Origin: Agrocybe praecox | Taxonomy: Eukaryota; Basidiomycota; Agaricomycetes; Agaricales; Agrocybaceae | Assembly (NCBI GenBank): GCA_964017145.1 | Contig: OZ024843.1 | Location: 2,409,001 to 2,473,000 of the forward strand | DNA: 64,000 bases | Direction of reading: 5' to 3' | Part shown: positions 35,801-49,416 of the stretch, in pieces | Position numbering within the stretch: the first letter of the stretch is position 1 | Layout of the letters: each line of letters starts with the position of its first letter | Translations under genes and position numbers: made by a program | The notes under the pieces: generated by a model | Databases searched by the model: none | The model's input: only the letters and a program-made list of their open reading frames with translations | Told to the model about the DNA's origin: nothing

Positions 35801-38800
35801 GATGCTTTGGTAGGGTCAAAGGCATTTAACCCTGCTGGCGATAAGTCCGCCTTCATAAAAATTCGTCTCAATAACTGCGTCTTTCGAGCCGCCGTAGCTA
35901 CGCAATATGAGCCTGACGAGCCAGGTATGGTAGGGCGAGAGGAAGAAGACATGTCGGATCCTTCCCAAGAACTGTTACGCATCGACAAGGCGCAAGCGGA
36001 CATGTTTCTGACTTATAAGGCACCCAAAAATCAAAATCTATCGATAGGCACTGACACCTGTGAAATCTCGGCGGATATCCCACTTATTCGTCTGGACTTT
36101 CAGTTGGCCCACGTATACAGCATACTTCTTGGGCTTCAAACCATAGTTCTAATCAACCCTCCCCGTCCCCGGAGCCAGAAGGCCGAAAGTTCAAATGTGG
36201 TTCAAAACCAGAAAAACATGGTTCTAGCTCTGCACGCAAACGTAACGGCAGTTCAAGGTCTCGTTACATTGCCTACTCAGAAGCTGATTATTCGTATGGA
36301 TGGACTTGGTGGACACGTTAACGGAATAGATCCTCCCCGTATAAAATTATCCAAGGCTTCCGTCTACGTCCTACTCCCCCCAAAGAGCAACAAATGGGAA
36401 AAAGCGATAGAAAATAAATGGGACGAATTCTTAAACTTCCATACATGGGAAATAACGTTCACCAAACTGGCCGGGTCTTTGTGCGTTTCCATCGATGGTG
36501 ACAGTGCTCGTCTGCGAATCCCACATGGGTTTGTCCTGGCCGATTTAGTTCAAGACGCCACAGTCGCTGCCAAAGCTATCAAACATATGGCTTTCATGGC
36601 TAGTACTGGATGCTATTCTGATATGCCCTCCCCTGAGCCTGAAGGACCGAAATCTGTTCCTCACCTTACAATTCGCTTAAGAAACCTCTGCGCTGAAGCA
36701 GAAGACGACCCCTTTGAAACGAAGCTGGCCCTCATATGGCAGACCGGAGCCGAAGCTGTTAAAGCGAGAATGGAGCGGGAAGAAGCCTTTAAGGCAAAGG
36801 TCGCTGCTATCATCGCGGAAGATCAGGGACTTCAATCACCCGAAGGACAGAATTCTGAACATGAATTTCAGTTTAACTCTAGGCACACAGTCTCAATTGA
36901 CGAGGCACGACGAAGGTTAGACGACGTGCATGCACTAGACTGGACCCTCCGCTTGGAGAGATCTAAGCAGGCCCGTTCAAAAGACGAAAGCTCTTTTTTG
37001 CACAAGTTGTATGGAACGTCTATTCCAACCGCCTCCGATTCGCTTCTTCAGTTCATGAAACTGCCTACAACATCTTCAAATCCGCCTCTCCTAAGGGCTA
37101 TATTGCAGGATCTATGCCTCACGATTTCACCGCCTTCCTTCAGTATTGAATCATTGCCAGATGTCCTGCACGATCTAGGAAGTGGCCTTCCCCGCGAAAC
37201 AAAGTTTTCTCTTCTGGTTCCCCTCCATATACACTTTACTCTATCGACGCTAAATGTCACTCTTCGAGATTATCCTTTGCCTTTAGTCAATATATCATCC
37301 GAAGCATCAATATCTTGGGCATTCGACACGGACCTTATCATCGCTGAGGAAATGGGAAGCGAGAAGTCCGTGGACTGGGTTTCCTGCCCGATCATTGAGT
37401 CTCGACAGGCTAGGCACGGAGAAACACCATTTTCGATATTAGTGCCAAAAACTATAATGCCCGTTAAAACTTATGCTGCGCCAATAATCAAAGTCACGAC
37501 TCCTGAGCCCGCCACGTTCTCTTGGGGAGTAAGTTATGGTTCAGCTATCCAGGACGTAATGCGCATCGTTGATACGCTTTCGAGTGCACCCCGAGATTCT
37601 TCTCCAGCCGTTGGGTTCTGGGATAAGGTCGGTGCTCTTCAAACAAAACCTATTCTTATAAAACTAATCTCTCTTCAAAGATGCGACTGGTATTCCATTG
37701 GACTGTGAAAATTTCCTTTTTGGGAGATGTGCGATTGTACATCAAAGGTAGGACATTTTCTTTCCGTCCAAACAAACGAAACTGAATTGGCGCTTATTTC
37801 TCAGGGAGTCGTGACCCATATCACACACATGATGATGGATCTGGATTTGTGTTATGTTGGCAGGGAAGTCCGGAGATCCGTGTAGGATACGAAAACCAAC
37901 AAAAAGAGCTCATCCAAGTCGCTAGCGATGGCATGCTTATCGCTGTGCCAAAGTATGTTCTTGTTGCTCTTACGTTCAGTTCATGATGACAATATTTTCT
38001 CCTTTTTCAGTCTCAAAGATGGTATTGCATTGCTCCCAGGAACTAGGAAAAACAAACCATTCCAAAAGATCTGTGCTCGTCTCAGTTCCGGTGTCAGATT
38101 TGGGATTGGGTTTGTTCTGGAAAGATCTTGTGGCTTGGAATGCTCCTTTTGCACCGGTAGCTCGTTCCATCGAAAGTGTCGCTACTTCTCATTCCGTCCT
38201 CACTATCGAGTCAAACTAGAGAAAAAAGATTCTCCTCCTACACTAAAGGTAGGCATCTATTTTGGTGGACCATCCATCTGTTCAGGTTGATAATGTCTGG
38301 GCTACAGGACCTGGATGACTCGTACAATGGTTTCCGATCTGATTACATACATCTTTCCGTCTCCCTCGCGAGCTCCACGAAGGCCAAAGGTTTGAAGGGT
38401 GGTCCAGGACCCAGTAATATCTACCTTACCCCAAAAATTTTCGCTCATTTTTGGTCATGGTGTGCCTTGTTTGATGGTCTCTTGACGTTGCCAATCCGTC
38501 AGGGAACATACCATCCGTTACGACCAATATCACCGAAACTGGGCCGTCACCTCGCCACCATAAAGTACAGGATATCTTTGCCACATTTGTATATCATGCA
38601 TGGGTATATTGATGATTCCCGAGAAAGTAGGTCTTCAATGCTCATAGAAACTCAGCGAGATCGCTAATTAATGTATCATAGCTTGGGTTGATGGTGTCAT
38701 TCCTTGGGTTGGTTTGAAGGGAAAAGTTGACGAATTCCAAGCAGACCTTCACCAGCGTGAAGAAGAAGCTATTGTGCCCGGGCCCATCCCAAATACCACA

Positions 38801-41800
38801 CGAGTCGTCAGGAGAAAGCCTTTCTACGCCGCTGAAGTTATAATGAAAGGTCTTGAGCTACGTGCTATGCTCGCGACTTTCTCGGAACCTTTGAAACAAA
38901 AGGCAGATATGACTGCACCTCCTCAAAGAAGCAACTACAGGAAACACTCCGATCTTCCTGTTACTTCGTCGAAATCGATTTGGTATGACATGAACGACTT
39001 TGTTGAGCTCGGCTGGTCTTCTTCAGTAGACCCCACTCTCCATCTTTTACCTCTTGTGACGTGTCCCCATTTCACATATTTCAAAAAGAATGCGGCCCTT
39101 TCAGGAACTCCACCACAGGCAAGCAAATTTGGATCGGAACATTCACACACTTGTCTATTGGGGAAAGAACCTTGTAAGCAACGTTGATATAGTGATGAAC
39201 CCCTCATTCAATTTACTAATAAAAACTGACAGCTGTTCCAAGGACGCAAATTTCTCTTGCAAATGACAGAATCAAGGAACTCCGACAGCTAATAGATCTT
39301 CGACCCACCCCAGTAGGCCTATCGTTTCCCTTCATATTATTTGACGGTCTCTTATTACCGGATTATTAGAATTTGAATATCGCATCTCTGAAAAAAATGG
39401 TCGCTTTAATTGAAGAATACATTGGCGTCCTGAAAGACGTTGAAATCAAACCTGGACAAGATGCACCAAAGGCCGCGGAGAGCTACCGTATGCCTGCAGA
39501 TGTTGTTTCATCAGATGAATGGGCCGAGTTCGACAATGTCTACCAGATACACTGTCCAACAATCGTCATGAATAATGCTATCCGTGATGTGAGGCTTTCC
39601 CCAGTACTCTTTCGAACGATATCGTGGAACTCATGCATTTATGAACAGATAATGATGCAATACTACTATTGCTCTCGCGATCGTCGTGGGTTTGAATACC
39701 ATATGGCAACCAGGTATGTGCTTTATTTTTGCTGCGTAGACCCATTTCTCAAGATAATTTTCAGGGCTGTGAAATTCATCCGAGATCAAGCGAATGCTGC
39801 TCTGGTTGTTGATAAAGAAGACGAAAATTCCAAGGATCGACCTTCAAACACAGCACAACTCGCAGCCACAGCTTTGCGAAAAATTCTTAGAGGTGATAAT
39901 TCCACCAAGATCTCGGTCGACATTGCTCGAGAAAAAGTTGTAATAGACCCCAGAGAAGTAGACCCATTGGAAGGCTGGTCAGACGGTGTGATTCTTCAGA
40001 AAAGCAATTGCTGTCTTCTGTTGAAGCCCCAAATCGTCCTTCGTGGTGATACTCCCGCAGATTCTTGCATAGTAGCAGCTGCCCAAGCGAAATTGTTATC
40101 CTTCAACATCATGGACTCTCTCAATCAGGATGATCCAGTCAGCGGTAAAATTATGTCGAGGTTTGTCATCTATTGTATGGCAATTTGTATGTTTCATTAA
40201 TTTTTTTAAATAGGAATTACACATCACTCACTGGCCTACAAGCATTCGCGCCAACGAAAATCGGTACAACCGACGGATCTGTTCCATTGGAAGTTCTTAT
40301 AGATCTCCGTTGCGAAAGTGATGCTTTTGAACGTCTAGTTCCGCAAACAGAGGCTACATTTCAATACGACAAGTTCAACCGGCTTCGTCTACGTAATAAT
40401 GTTACCTCGAACGTGTCCAAAACTGACGAAGAAAAATCATCCTCGAGCGACAGCCACCTTCAAAACCAAACGGTTAGTAAAGACTGTAGCCTTTTAATAC
40501 AACAATTTTAGCATTTACTCATCTGTACGACAGGATCTTATTCGTGTACACATCCCTCGGTTCACAGTATCCGCCAATGCTGAACATTTCCAAGCTATTT
40601 CAAATATCGTCACCAAATTGCTTCTTTTCTCTGACCCAGCCCACAAGACAAGATTAGACAAGCTCGAAACGCTCATCTTTACTTACGATTTTACGGACCT
40701 AAAATCAGCTGCCAACGTGGTCTCCAGTTTGCAGGGTCGGCTTAGGAGTGCATTAGAAACGGAACGCCTTCTTTTGAGGAAATCTAAAAGTTTATGTGAC
40801 GAAGAAAGTCAACTTGGCCTTGTCCAGTTGAAAGCTCATATTGTCACCCTATCTGAAGAGCTGAACCTTCTTTTCGATTCCATCAAAATGGCTCAAGACC
40901 GCTTCGACGACCAGACGGACCAGAAGTCTGCGCTTCTACTGCATGCTTCATCTTCTGAAATATCATGGAGAATGTTGGATTCTCGCCAGAATCTCCTTTC
41001 CAAACTCGTGGTTGCCAATATCAATTTCCATTGGCTTAGTAGGCAGGATAGTTCAACTGTTAATCATCTCACTATCGGAGACTTGACGGCATTTGACGGA
41101 TCGAGATATGCTATATGGGCGGAGATCCTATCGAAGTACCTCGAGGTACCAAATCATCCACTTTTGAAAGTAAGTGAAAAGCAGCGTTGTTTGTGACTAT
41201 TTTGTAACCAACTCTTTTCTCTCAGCGCGGCTTATTCTTGGCAGCTAACTGGACGATATTGGCTCCTGTTGGCGGAATCACAATTTATGAAGTGTTTGAA
41301 ATGTCTTTGCATCCTTTACGCCTGCAGATAGACGCTAAAGTTGGCCGAAGAATCATGGAATATGTCTGGCCAGATCGGAAAGCCCGTGAACAAATCGCAG
41401 GACCAGAGGACGTACAGGACAGCGCGCTAAAACTGCCGGTACTGGAGATCAAGAGCCCTGCGTCTGGTCGTTCATCTATGGATTCTCCGAGACCTTTGCT
41501 CGGTTCTAAGCAAGCCATGAAGTCGGAAGCAAAGATTCGAGGCCCCACATTGCGCAAATTAGGAAGTTCGCGATCATTTACCGATCTGCGGTCTGCCAGA
41601 GACGATGATGTTTTGAATCCCCCACCAATGAGTCCACCAGCTTTCCTTACTACCCCAGGATTTCTTAGTCCACCTGCCTTCTTGAAGAGGACACATTCCA
41701 CTGATTCCATCAATTTTGCCAGCTTGCTTGAGGGCCCTACTCCTGGATCAACGGGTAATACTCCCGATGTGAATGATACAGAAAATCCAGATAAGAACGT

Positions 41801-42612
41801 AGGCGACGCGCAAGTCATGAAATCGCGCTCGTCTCAGAAAAGCTTCATCCTTGTGAAAATATCGAGGTATGTCCTGTTTTGGGTTATCATCATCGTGCTA
41901 AACTTGTTTGTGCAGTCTACACCTTCTTTTGAGCGTCATCAAAGAAGGTTCTTTCGAATGCCATGATGCAAAAATTAAAACGCGCGAGTTAGAATATCGC
42001 AATCAAACATGGAGTGTATGCACCTTTCTTCTTGAAAAATTCCATGTTTAATCATACATGTCTCTTTCTTAGTTCGAGGAGCTGGTTAACCAATTCATTC
42101 CTTCCAATATGAGCTGGAGAGGCTGGGTTAAAATGGCTTTCCATCAACCTTTAGTCCCTGTCCTGCCAGTCGCCCGTGAACTCCTTGCGAAAACTAAATG
42201 GACTGCATCAAAGTCAACTAATCCTCACGATAATCCTCTCAGGCTCCTTCATCCTCGTGCATTTGGCTTAGACGATGATCGCAGATTGAATAGCGTGCAT
42301 ATCGAAACCTCCAAAAAGTCAGATGGTCCCTCCAAATCTCCGTGGAAAAATGCGTTACTAGGCGCACATAAAGAATCTGCACCGATCGTGCTGGGACCCT
42401 CTACTCCGTTGACAGCCGAACCAGAACAAATAGAATTTGAGGTACCAGAAATGAAAGCATCTGAACAAGCTCCTGGCCGTAGGAGGGTAAAGAGCCTGTT
42501 CACTGGGAGGAATTCGCGTAACAATTCAAAAAGCCGAGGCCCTCAGGAAAGGGTAAAGTATCCATCCCTTGCTTGCGCTCCCAGTAGTTTCGAAACTGAT
42601 ATTGTTGTTTAA
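32872..42612 (+). CDS. FMP27: Bridge-like lipid transfer protein FMP27 (BLTP2/Hobbit family)
   Basis: A giant gene of roughly 2,900 codons with long exons (about 33.0-34.3 kb, 34.5-37.6 kb) and many introns after 37.6 kb. The family name-giving GFWDK motif is split by an intron (VGFWDK at 37620, then MRLVFHWTVKISFLGDVRL and KGSRDPYHTHDD). Further marks are RLSSGVRFGIGFVLERSC, HRKCRYFSFRPHYRVKLEKK, DSYNGFRSDYIHLSVSL and DFVELGWSSSVDP...CPHFTYFKK. A hydrophobic N-terminal segment (IIIWLIRIISFSLILRTYLG) anchors such proteins in the ER, and repeated beta units form a lipid-conducting groove at ER-plasma membrane contacts. The exact start is unresolved: either ATG 32872 with a 68-nt intron, or an ATG assembled by splicing. 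The end is at 42610-42612. Confidence 0.9.
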
Positions 42613-42889
42613 TAGCGGAATTCCTCTGACTTATTGAAGGATGCCAGTTGACCTGGAATATATATCTAATTTTTATCATATATTGTTAATTTGTACTGAT
42701 ATGTTGTAAAGTAGTAGTGTCGTCATTGAAGATATAGATACATATAATATCACGTGATGTAGTAGATAACTATGATTGAATCTATTTATACGAGCTGCCT
42801 CACTTGCTTTCTGTCCATGCTGAGCTCCATGACCCACAGCTCTCCTTGAGTAATCTGTTCACCCAATCCTTGTCTGTTTCTTCTTTATA

Positions 42890-45128
42890 ATGCCGTCCAT
42901 AAGAATTAAAGGAAATGTTTACGCGAGTCTTGAGGATTACTATGCGGAGAACGACGGCGAGCCCCTGCCATCTGGCGGTGGTCCTACACCATCCACGCCA
43001 TATGGCAAGTCATCTATCCCAAGCGATACCCCTCACATACATCCAAGAAATTCTCTGCCTCTTCTGAAGCCCAGCGAAACTGCCAACTCTAGTCAGCCGT
43101 CACCGACACGACTTCGACCCAGAGCTTTGACAAGTTCTAGTCGAGTTCACGACCATTGTATCTCTCGTTCAGCCCAGTACAACGAAGTCGCTCCAAATGC
43201 TTCTTCAGTGACCCCCTCTGTAACCTCTCCGACGCGCATATATGCAGGCGAAAATATGACAATAGAAAATTTGCATGCAACTCCGGGCGGGGAGACTGGT
43301 CTCATTGAACATTCAATTAATCTTTCCCGCGTAGATCTCAATGGGGTCGAAGACCATCATCATGACGATGTCGTAGAACATTTGGATGTGATAGGTAAGT
43401 AAACGGGTTCTTGGATAGTGGGCGTTATATGCAACTATTAATGCGGGAATGTATAGATTCTCAAATAGGTGCTATCTCCAACCTAACCAATGCAGCTAAT
43501 TCTATCCTTATGTGCGTGGAAATCATTATCTCTGAAGTGAATCAACCGTTCGATCAAAAACTATGCAGCCCCCCATTATCGCTGTACTCTCGAAGGCCAA
43601 TTGTCGTGTTGCCTTCCACACCGCTCCGGGCCAACAAAGACAGCATCGAGGAATTCTCTGATCCATTGGACCGGCATGTCAATGACGTTCTAAACAGTCC
43701 CTCCAAGATTCGACGTACCTTGATGGGGGTATGGTCTTTCCTAAAGACCCGTATGTCGTTTCACTCTTTGACATTATTTATCTCTAACTTGTCAAATAAC
43801 AATAGCTATGGGTGTACGTGCCTTTAATATCGCTATGTGTGCAAAAACTTAAATGATTTTATAGATTATTACAGGGATCTACGGATTTCTTGTTGGTGCG
43901 TAATAATATGCGCATATACCTACACTTGAGTTTTATCACTGACAGCGGAACATAAATAGTGTTTTGGGGCGCAGCGATTGTCATATTTTTGGCTAAGATC
44001 ATCAATTTTCACAATGCGAACCTTCAAGGCTTTTGGATCGAGGTTTCTGCGCAGGTTGAGACGGGTTAGTTTTCTCAGGGAATAACCAGATACTTGACAC
44101 TAACCTCATTTCAGGTTTATTCACTGCCACGAGTGTTGGCCTGATACCATCGCGTATTCTCGATACCTTCAGTTAGCCTCGCATCTTTTGTTTGTTTTTA
44201 TATAACCCATATATCTTTACCCACAGGAATATGGAAAATATGGCGTTACAAAAGAAAAACCATGGAACTTAGACAAAAAGCAGGACTACCTCAACTATTC
44301 GACGTCGATGACCTTCCAGATCCTATCTATGATCCCAATTATGTTCACGTTCTGACGGAAGCACAACAAAAAGATCTACATAGACGTAAGCTGAGACCTG
44401 TTTTATATCGATTTTATGACGAATGAAAAACAGAACAACGGAAATTCCAATATTCTCAGACATGGTATAGAGCTCATGGGACAGAAACTCACAGGGTAAG
44501 GCCATATACATTTGGTTCTGAGCGCTGAGATCTAATAGTAACAACCTTCCTATCCAGGCGTTTCCTATCAAGTAATAAACACATTTTGCAATTGGTTGTG
44601 GTAATTTACTGACGTTCGCTGTCATTGCCAGCATGGCACTCCTCATTTGCTTTTTGAATGTAGGGAATTCCGTTTTCCAAGTAAGTGATATACTCTTTTG
44701 CAGTGTTACTTCCGTTCTCAAAGAAGGTATAGGTTTTCCTTTGCGGAACCATGTGGGGTATGAATAGGTGAAATTTTTGTTACCTGGAGCATGGCATAAT
44801 TCTCATTGCCATCAGATTTGAGCGGCCTCCCTGGACCACCGGTGTTCTTATCCCGGCAAGTTTCTTGTGTGGTATTGGTGCAGCTGTTGTTATATGGCGA
44901 GGTGGTGAAAGAACAAAACGTGTCGAGGAAGTTCGAGAGAAGCTACGCGCTGCGTTGTCGGAAAAACCAATGATGGATGGGCAGCTACCAGCAAGTCTCA
45001 GTCGGATCTCGCAAACCCCTCAAGATTTAGAAAAGACGCTTCAAGAAGACCTCACGACCGACCCTGCGCTAAGAATTGACGAACAAATGACAATCCCATC
45101 GGACAAAAACGTGAAAAACATTTGCTGA
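42890..45128 (+). CDS. DUF2985 family multi-pass membrane protein
   Basis: The gene begins MPSIRIKGNVYASLEDYYAE, followed by about 150 residues of Ser/Pro-rich disordered tail. Then come IYGFLVVFWGAAIVIFLAKI, TGLFTATSVGLIPSRILDTF, AGLPQLFDVDDLPDPIYDP, SQTWYRAHGTETHRAFPI and RFERPPWTTGVLIPASFLCG, the stereotyped DUF2985 sequence with several membrane helices. A basic coiled stretch and an acidic tail close it. The function of DUF2985 is not known. The gene is split into many exons, including 8 nt (43806-43813), 31 nt (43865-43895) and 14 nt (44558-44571); each is needed to keep the conserved protein in frame. It is convergent with URA3. Confidence 0.87.
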
Positions 45129-45250
45129 TATGACATCAAGCTACTCGAGGAACCCGACTGCGATACCCCTTCCATTAATTTTTTTCAGGATTATTACCCG
45201 CAGGCTTTCGCTGTTATGTTTTTATTATACACGTGTTTTTGTACGAATAT

Positions 45251-46196
45251 TCATGATTGTTCTGTACGAGCTAAGTAGGCGGCCCAGCCCTCAGCCATGT
45301 AACGTTCTGCTCTTGCAGCAATTTCGCTGACAGCCTTTGGATCTGTTCCATAAATTCCTCTTCCGACAATGATAACATCGCACCCAGACTCGAATACAGC
45401 TTCATGGGGAGTTCTATATTGCTGGCCCATTCCGTCGCTTTTGGATTCAAGTCCGATTCCCGGAGTCAGGATGAGGAAATCTTCGTCTGAAACATCATCT
45501 TCTGGTCCCGCTCCTATTCCATCCATTCTTTTTTGCGCAATGAAGCCAATAACGAAATCCCTATGTTGTCGTGCCATGCGAACCGCCTCTTCGGTGTAAG
45601 CCCCAACGGCCAATGATCCTTTAGTGCTCATTTCTGCTAGCAAAAGAAGGCCTCTACCAAGAGGAAGACCAACAGAAGACAAGCCTTTAATGATCGAGGG
45701 GCCTGGGACGGGATGGGCGTTGGTTAAATGCGACCAACTTGCAATTTTATGGACACCACTAGAGTACTGTAGCGCAACAGTGTTACCTATCGTTGAAGTG
45801 AGTACAGAATACGTGGTTCGACCACAGAGTACAGACCAATGTCGGCAAACTTTCGATCTTCAAAGTATACGAAATCATGCTTTGCGCCGAGTTCTTGTAA
45901 ACTTTCAATCAAGGAGTGGTTGAAACCTTCTATAATGTCGATGTGGGTCTTTCAAAAGAATTGTATGTGAATGATTTGACTTATAGGTCCTTAGGGAAAG
46001 AAATTGCCTTGATCATGCAGACATAAGGGCCCACGACATCTATGATGGCTAGTAAATCTTTCGGGTCCGTAACGTCAACGCTGACCGCGAGGTTCGACTT
46101 TTTGCGCTCTATGGTCTCAAGAATGAGTTTGGCAGTTGGATTCGTGAATTTTTTGCTTCTGGTGGCATAGCTCTGAGTTTGCGGAGAAGAAGACAT
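45251..46196 (-). CDS. URA3: Orotidine 5'-phosphate decarboxylase
   Basis: The last step of UMP synthesis. [19 protein letters not shown] opens the barrel, [13 protein letters not shown] spans the first intron, and [15 protein letters not shown] holds the catalytic D-x-K-x-x-D set. [35 protein letters not shown] and [10 protein letters not shown] supply the phosphate-binding parts. Exon 1 is 46196-46008. The first intron (46007-45949) has a GC donor (GCAATT), because using the nearby GT would delete the conserved CMIK. A second intron splits ADI and GNT. Length and all active-site residues are normal. It is divergent from PUS7. Confidence 0.95.
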
Positions 46197-46319
46197 TTTC
46201 AGATTATTCGTCCATGGTCTGGATAATTTGTATGATCGAGCTCAAGATAAGATAAGATAACAAAATGATGATCATTGGCAACCGAGCTTTTCAAGAAATA
46301 TTCATATTCGACTTCTCTT
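46197..46319. promoter_or_regulatory. Compact divergent promoter URA3 / PUS7
   Basis: Only 123 bp separate the two ATGs. It contains a GATAA-type repeat (AAGATAAGATAAC at about 46248-46261). This segment presumably contains both transcription starts. Confidence 0.5.
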
Positions 46320-49296
46320 ATGTCTTCCACGGTAATTCACGAACGCGAACAGGATGACTCGGACATAGAAAGATACTCAAAACGTGCCAGACTAGATGAT
46401 GATTCCGCTAATGACGCCGAGATGGTGGTCGACGGAACAGTGTGGGATTCCATTCTTCCACCTAGTCATTCTTTACTTGGAATTCCTGTCCCTGTAGCTA
46501 AGGAAGGATCTGCACTCAATTTCCTTGAAGCAGATGTCGGAATATCTGAGTATATTGGACGCGGAGAAGCCAAAGTAGAGGGAATAATCAAACAAAGGTA
46601 TGTATTGATTATGAATAATCGGCAGAGCTTTTCACACAACTATTGCTCCAGGTTTACAGACTTTCTAGTTTTTGAAGTCGATCAGGATGGAAACGTTATT
46701 CACCTTAAAACTTTGGCAAAACCTGAGTCGGCTAAAAAGGAGAAAACAGAGGAATCCTCTGCAAAAACGCCAGAGCAAGGTGCTGGTGGGGCTTCGACAG
46801 AGACCACCGTGCCTATTGTTGCTGACGAAGAAGCGCTGGCCAAAGCAGAAGAAAATGAGCCCCAAATGGAAGAAAAGCAGCCCATATCCGAGAAGAAGGC
46901 TGCAACTAAAGAAGCGCCATGGCCAGAGTCCTTCAATTCAGTGCTATCCGCCTATCTAGACGAAGAAAAAATCCAACAACTCAAGACAATATATCTAGAA
47001 GGCCCCGAGCCGCCCCGTATGAGTGATAGCGGCTGGGGGGGACGTGTACCTGGCTCAGCGACTGGAGACGCACCCCAGCCCGTGGAACCTACACCAGAGC
47101 CTGAAGAAAAGAACGGAAGGGACAATCGACGCGGCCGTGGAGGAAAACGAGGCGGAAGAGGCGGAGGAAGAGGCGGTCGCGCAGGAGGGCGACAAGATAC
47201 GAGGAAAGTAGTATCTAATGTAACTATTGTTTCTTTATTCTTGAATATCACCACTGACATTAAACTAGCCCATTGCTTCCAAAGATACTAGAACCGCGTT
47301 CCACAAGACCATTCGTGAACTCTTCAATGGAAAACTGGACACGGAGACTGATATGACTGCCCCGTCAAATCCTGATGAAGGTTCTAGGATTGTCGTAAAA
47401 TGGGCGACAAAAGGGGTTGGTCGTGGAGGCGCTCGGGGTGGTCGAGGAGACGGTAAATATCTACTATACACTCTGGCCATTTGAGAAGGACATGTTATTC
47501 ACTTTCAAACGTTCAGCGCGCGCTCCCCGTGGCACCTACCCTCCCTATATTCACTTTACCCTTCAGAAGACAAACCGGGACACTCAAGACGCGTTGGGAC
47601 ATATCGCTCGCAACCTTCATGTCAATCCAAAGGATCTCGCAGTCGCTGGAACCAAAGACAAACGCGGCGTTACTGTTCAGAGAGTGTCCTTAAACCGAAA
47701 TAATAAGACCGTGGAGGAAGTCTGGAAACTTGCCAACAATATCGGCCAAAGGAGAACAGTGGATGATGCAATGACACAGCGGGGTGAACGTGGTATACGT
47801 ATATCAGATTTGAATTACCGAAAAGCTGGCTTAGAGTTGGGCATGCTAAAAGGAAATGCGTTTGTGATAACTCTAAGGTAATCATACCTACTTTTTGGAT
47901 TGGGTTCATACTCAGCAACAAACATGCAGGAACGTAAAGGTCGCTTCCATGGAAGTTTTGGATGAAGCTATGAATACGATTAAACACAAGGGTTTCATCA
48001 ATTATTATGGTATTTCGATTTCTCATTTTATTTGCATCCTGACTTAATAAACCTGTTCCTCAAGGAATGCAAAGATTTGGAACGGCTTCAGTACCCACCC
48101 ATTCCATCGGTTTAGCTTTGCTAAAATCAGAGTGGCAGAAAGCTGCAGATATGATTTTGCAAAAACGTTACGGTGAACACCCAGATGTAGAAGCTGCACG
48201 AGATGCATGGCTAGTAGAAAAGGATTTAGATAAAGCTCTGAACCTGTTCCCTAGGCGTGTTGTGGCTGAGCGGTGCATCCTTGAGAGTTTCAAGAAACAA
48301 AAGGGTGATACTCGCAATGTCATGGGTGCATTATCCACGGTAAGTTTTTCTTTATGACAATTACATGTGAAGAAGTTTTAACATTGGATGAATAGATTCC
48401 TCGCAACCTTCGCCTGATGTATGTTCACGCGTACCAATCATATGTATGGAACGCTATAGTTTCGGAGCGGATTCGAGATTATGGCAATGATCGACCTATA
48501 GTTGGTGACCTGGTCTTCGACACCCCTTCCAAAGAAAAGGAAGGGCCTATAGAGGTTGATGGAGAAGAAGAGAATCCTGATGTAGAACCCGGGACAGAGG
48601 AATCATGTACGTTACTACGATAATAATTTCCCATCCTGGGTGGCACAACTAACTAATGATCATGCAGCTGAACCATCCAAGCGAAACCGTAAACCATATG
48701 AAGCTCCCCGAATCAAAACTCTGACGGAGGAAGACCTCGACAAGTACACCATCTTCGATGTTGTCATGCCATTGCCCGGCACAGACGTAGCGTATCCTGG
48801 AGGAAAACTCGGCGAACGCTATCGCGAGTTCCTTCGAACGGATGGCTTGGACCCAGACAATTTTGTTCGAAAGCAAAAGTACTGCTAAATCATGTTACAT
48901 CTATATTTTGCTCAATGCTGACGCTTTCACAGGGATTACACACTCAATGGTTCATACCGCAAAATGCTACATCTACCTAAAGAACTATCTTGGTCGGTGT
49001 TGAGATATACTGATCCCGATGTTTCTTTGGCACAGTCAGATGAAGACAAGTTGCTCGAGTTCGATGCCCCAGCGGTGGTCGAGGATGGCAAATTCATGGC
49101 TTTGCAGATCAATCTGACTCTCGGAACGGCAGCATATGCCACTATGGCACTACGTGAAATTACCAAAACTGACACCAGTTCACATTTTCAGACAAGTTTG
49201 ACTGCTGCTGCAGAAGACCAAAAGTATCGTGGAACAACCTCTGACCAGACAGCAGCTACTGCAGAGGAGTCTCCTATGGATACTTCTTCGATATAA
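46320..49296 (+). CDS. PUS7: tRNA/snRNA pseudouridine synthase PUS7 (TruD family)
   Basis: The TruD core is clear: [38 protein letters not shown] (catalytic Asp in GTKDKRG), [40 protein letters not shown] and [12 protein letters not shown]. An N-terminal part ([25 protein letters not shown]) precedes a large insertion with an Ala/Glu/Lys-rich stretch and an Arg-Gly-Gly-rich tract (about 47127-47200, again near 47420). Pus7 modifies U13 of tRNAs, U35 of U2 snRNA and some mRNAs in the nucleus. The start at 46320 is the first ATG in this frame. A conserved C-terminus contains [14 protein letters not shown]. Confidence 0.92.
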
Positions 49297-49416
49297 AAAT
49301 CATATTGATCCTGCTTGACCATATGCATAAGCAGTCAACTTGTTGTGTATTCAATCGTGTCTATACGAACCTGATTTCCTATGAATAACTTATTTCAACG
49401 GGCCATACTAGCACAT

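Noticed and set aside
47127..47200. Gly/Arg-coding repeat taken as a tandem repeat or CRISPR-like array
   Set aside because: It is in frame inside PUS7 as an RGG tract, with no spacers or fixed unit length.
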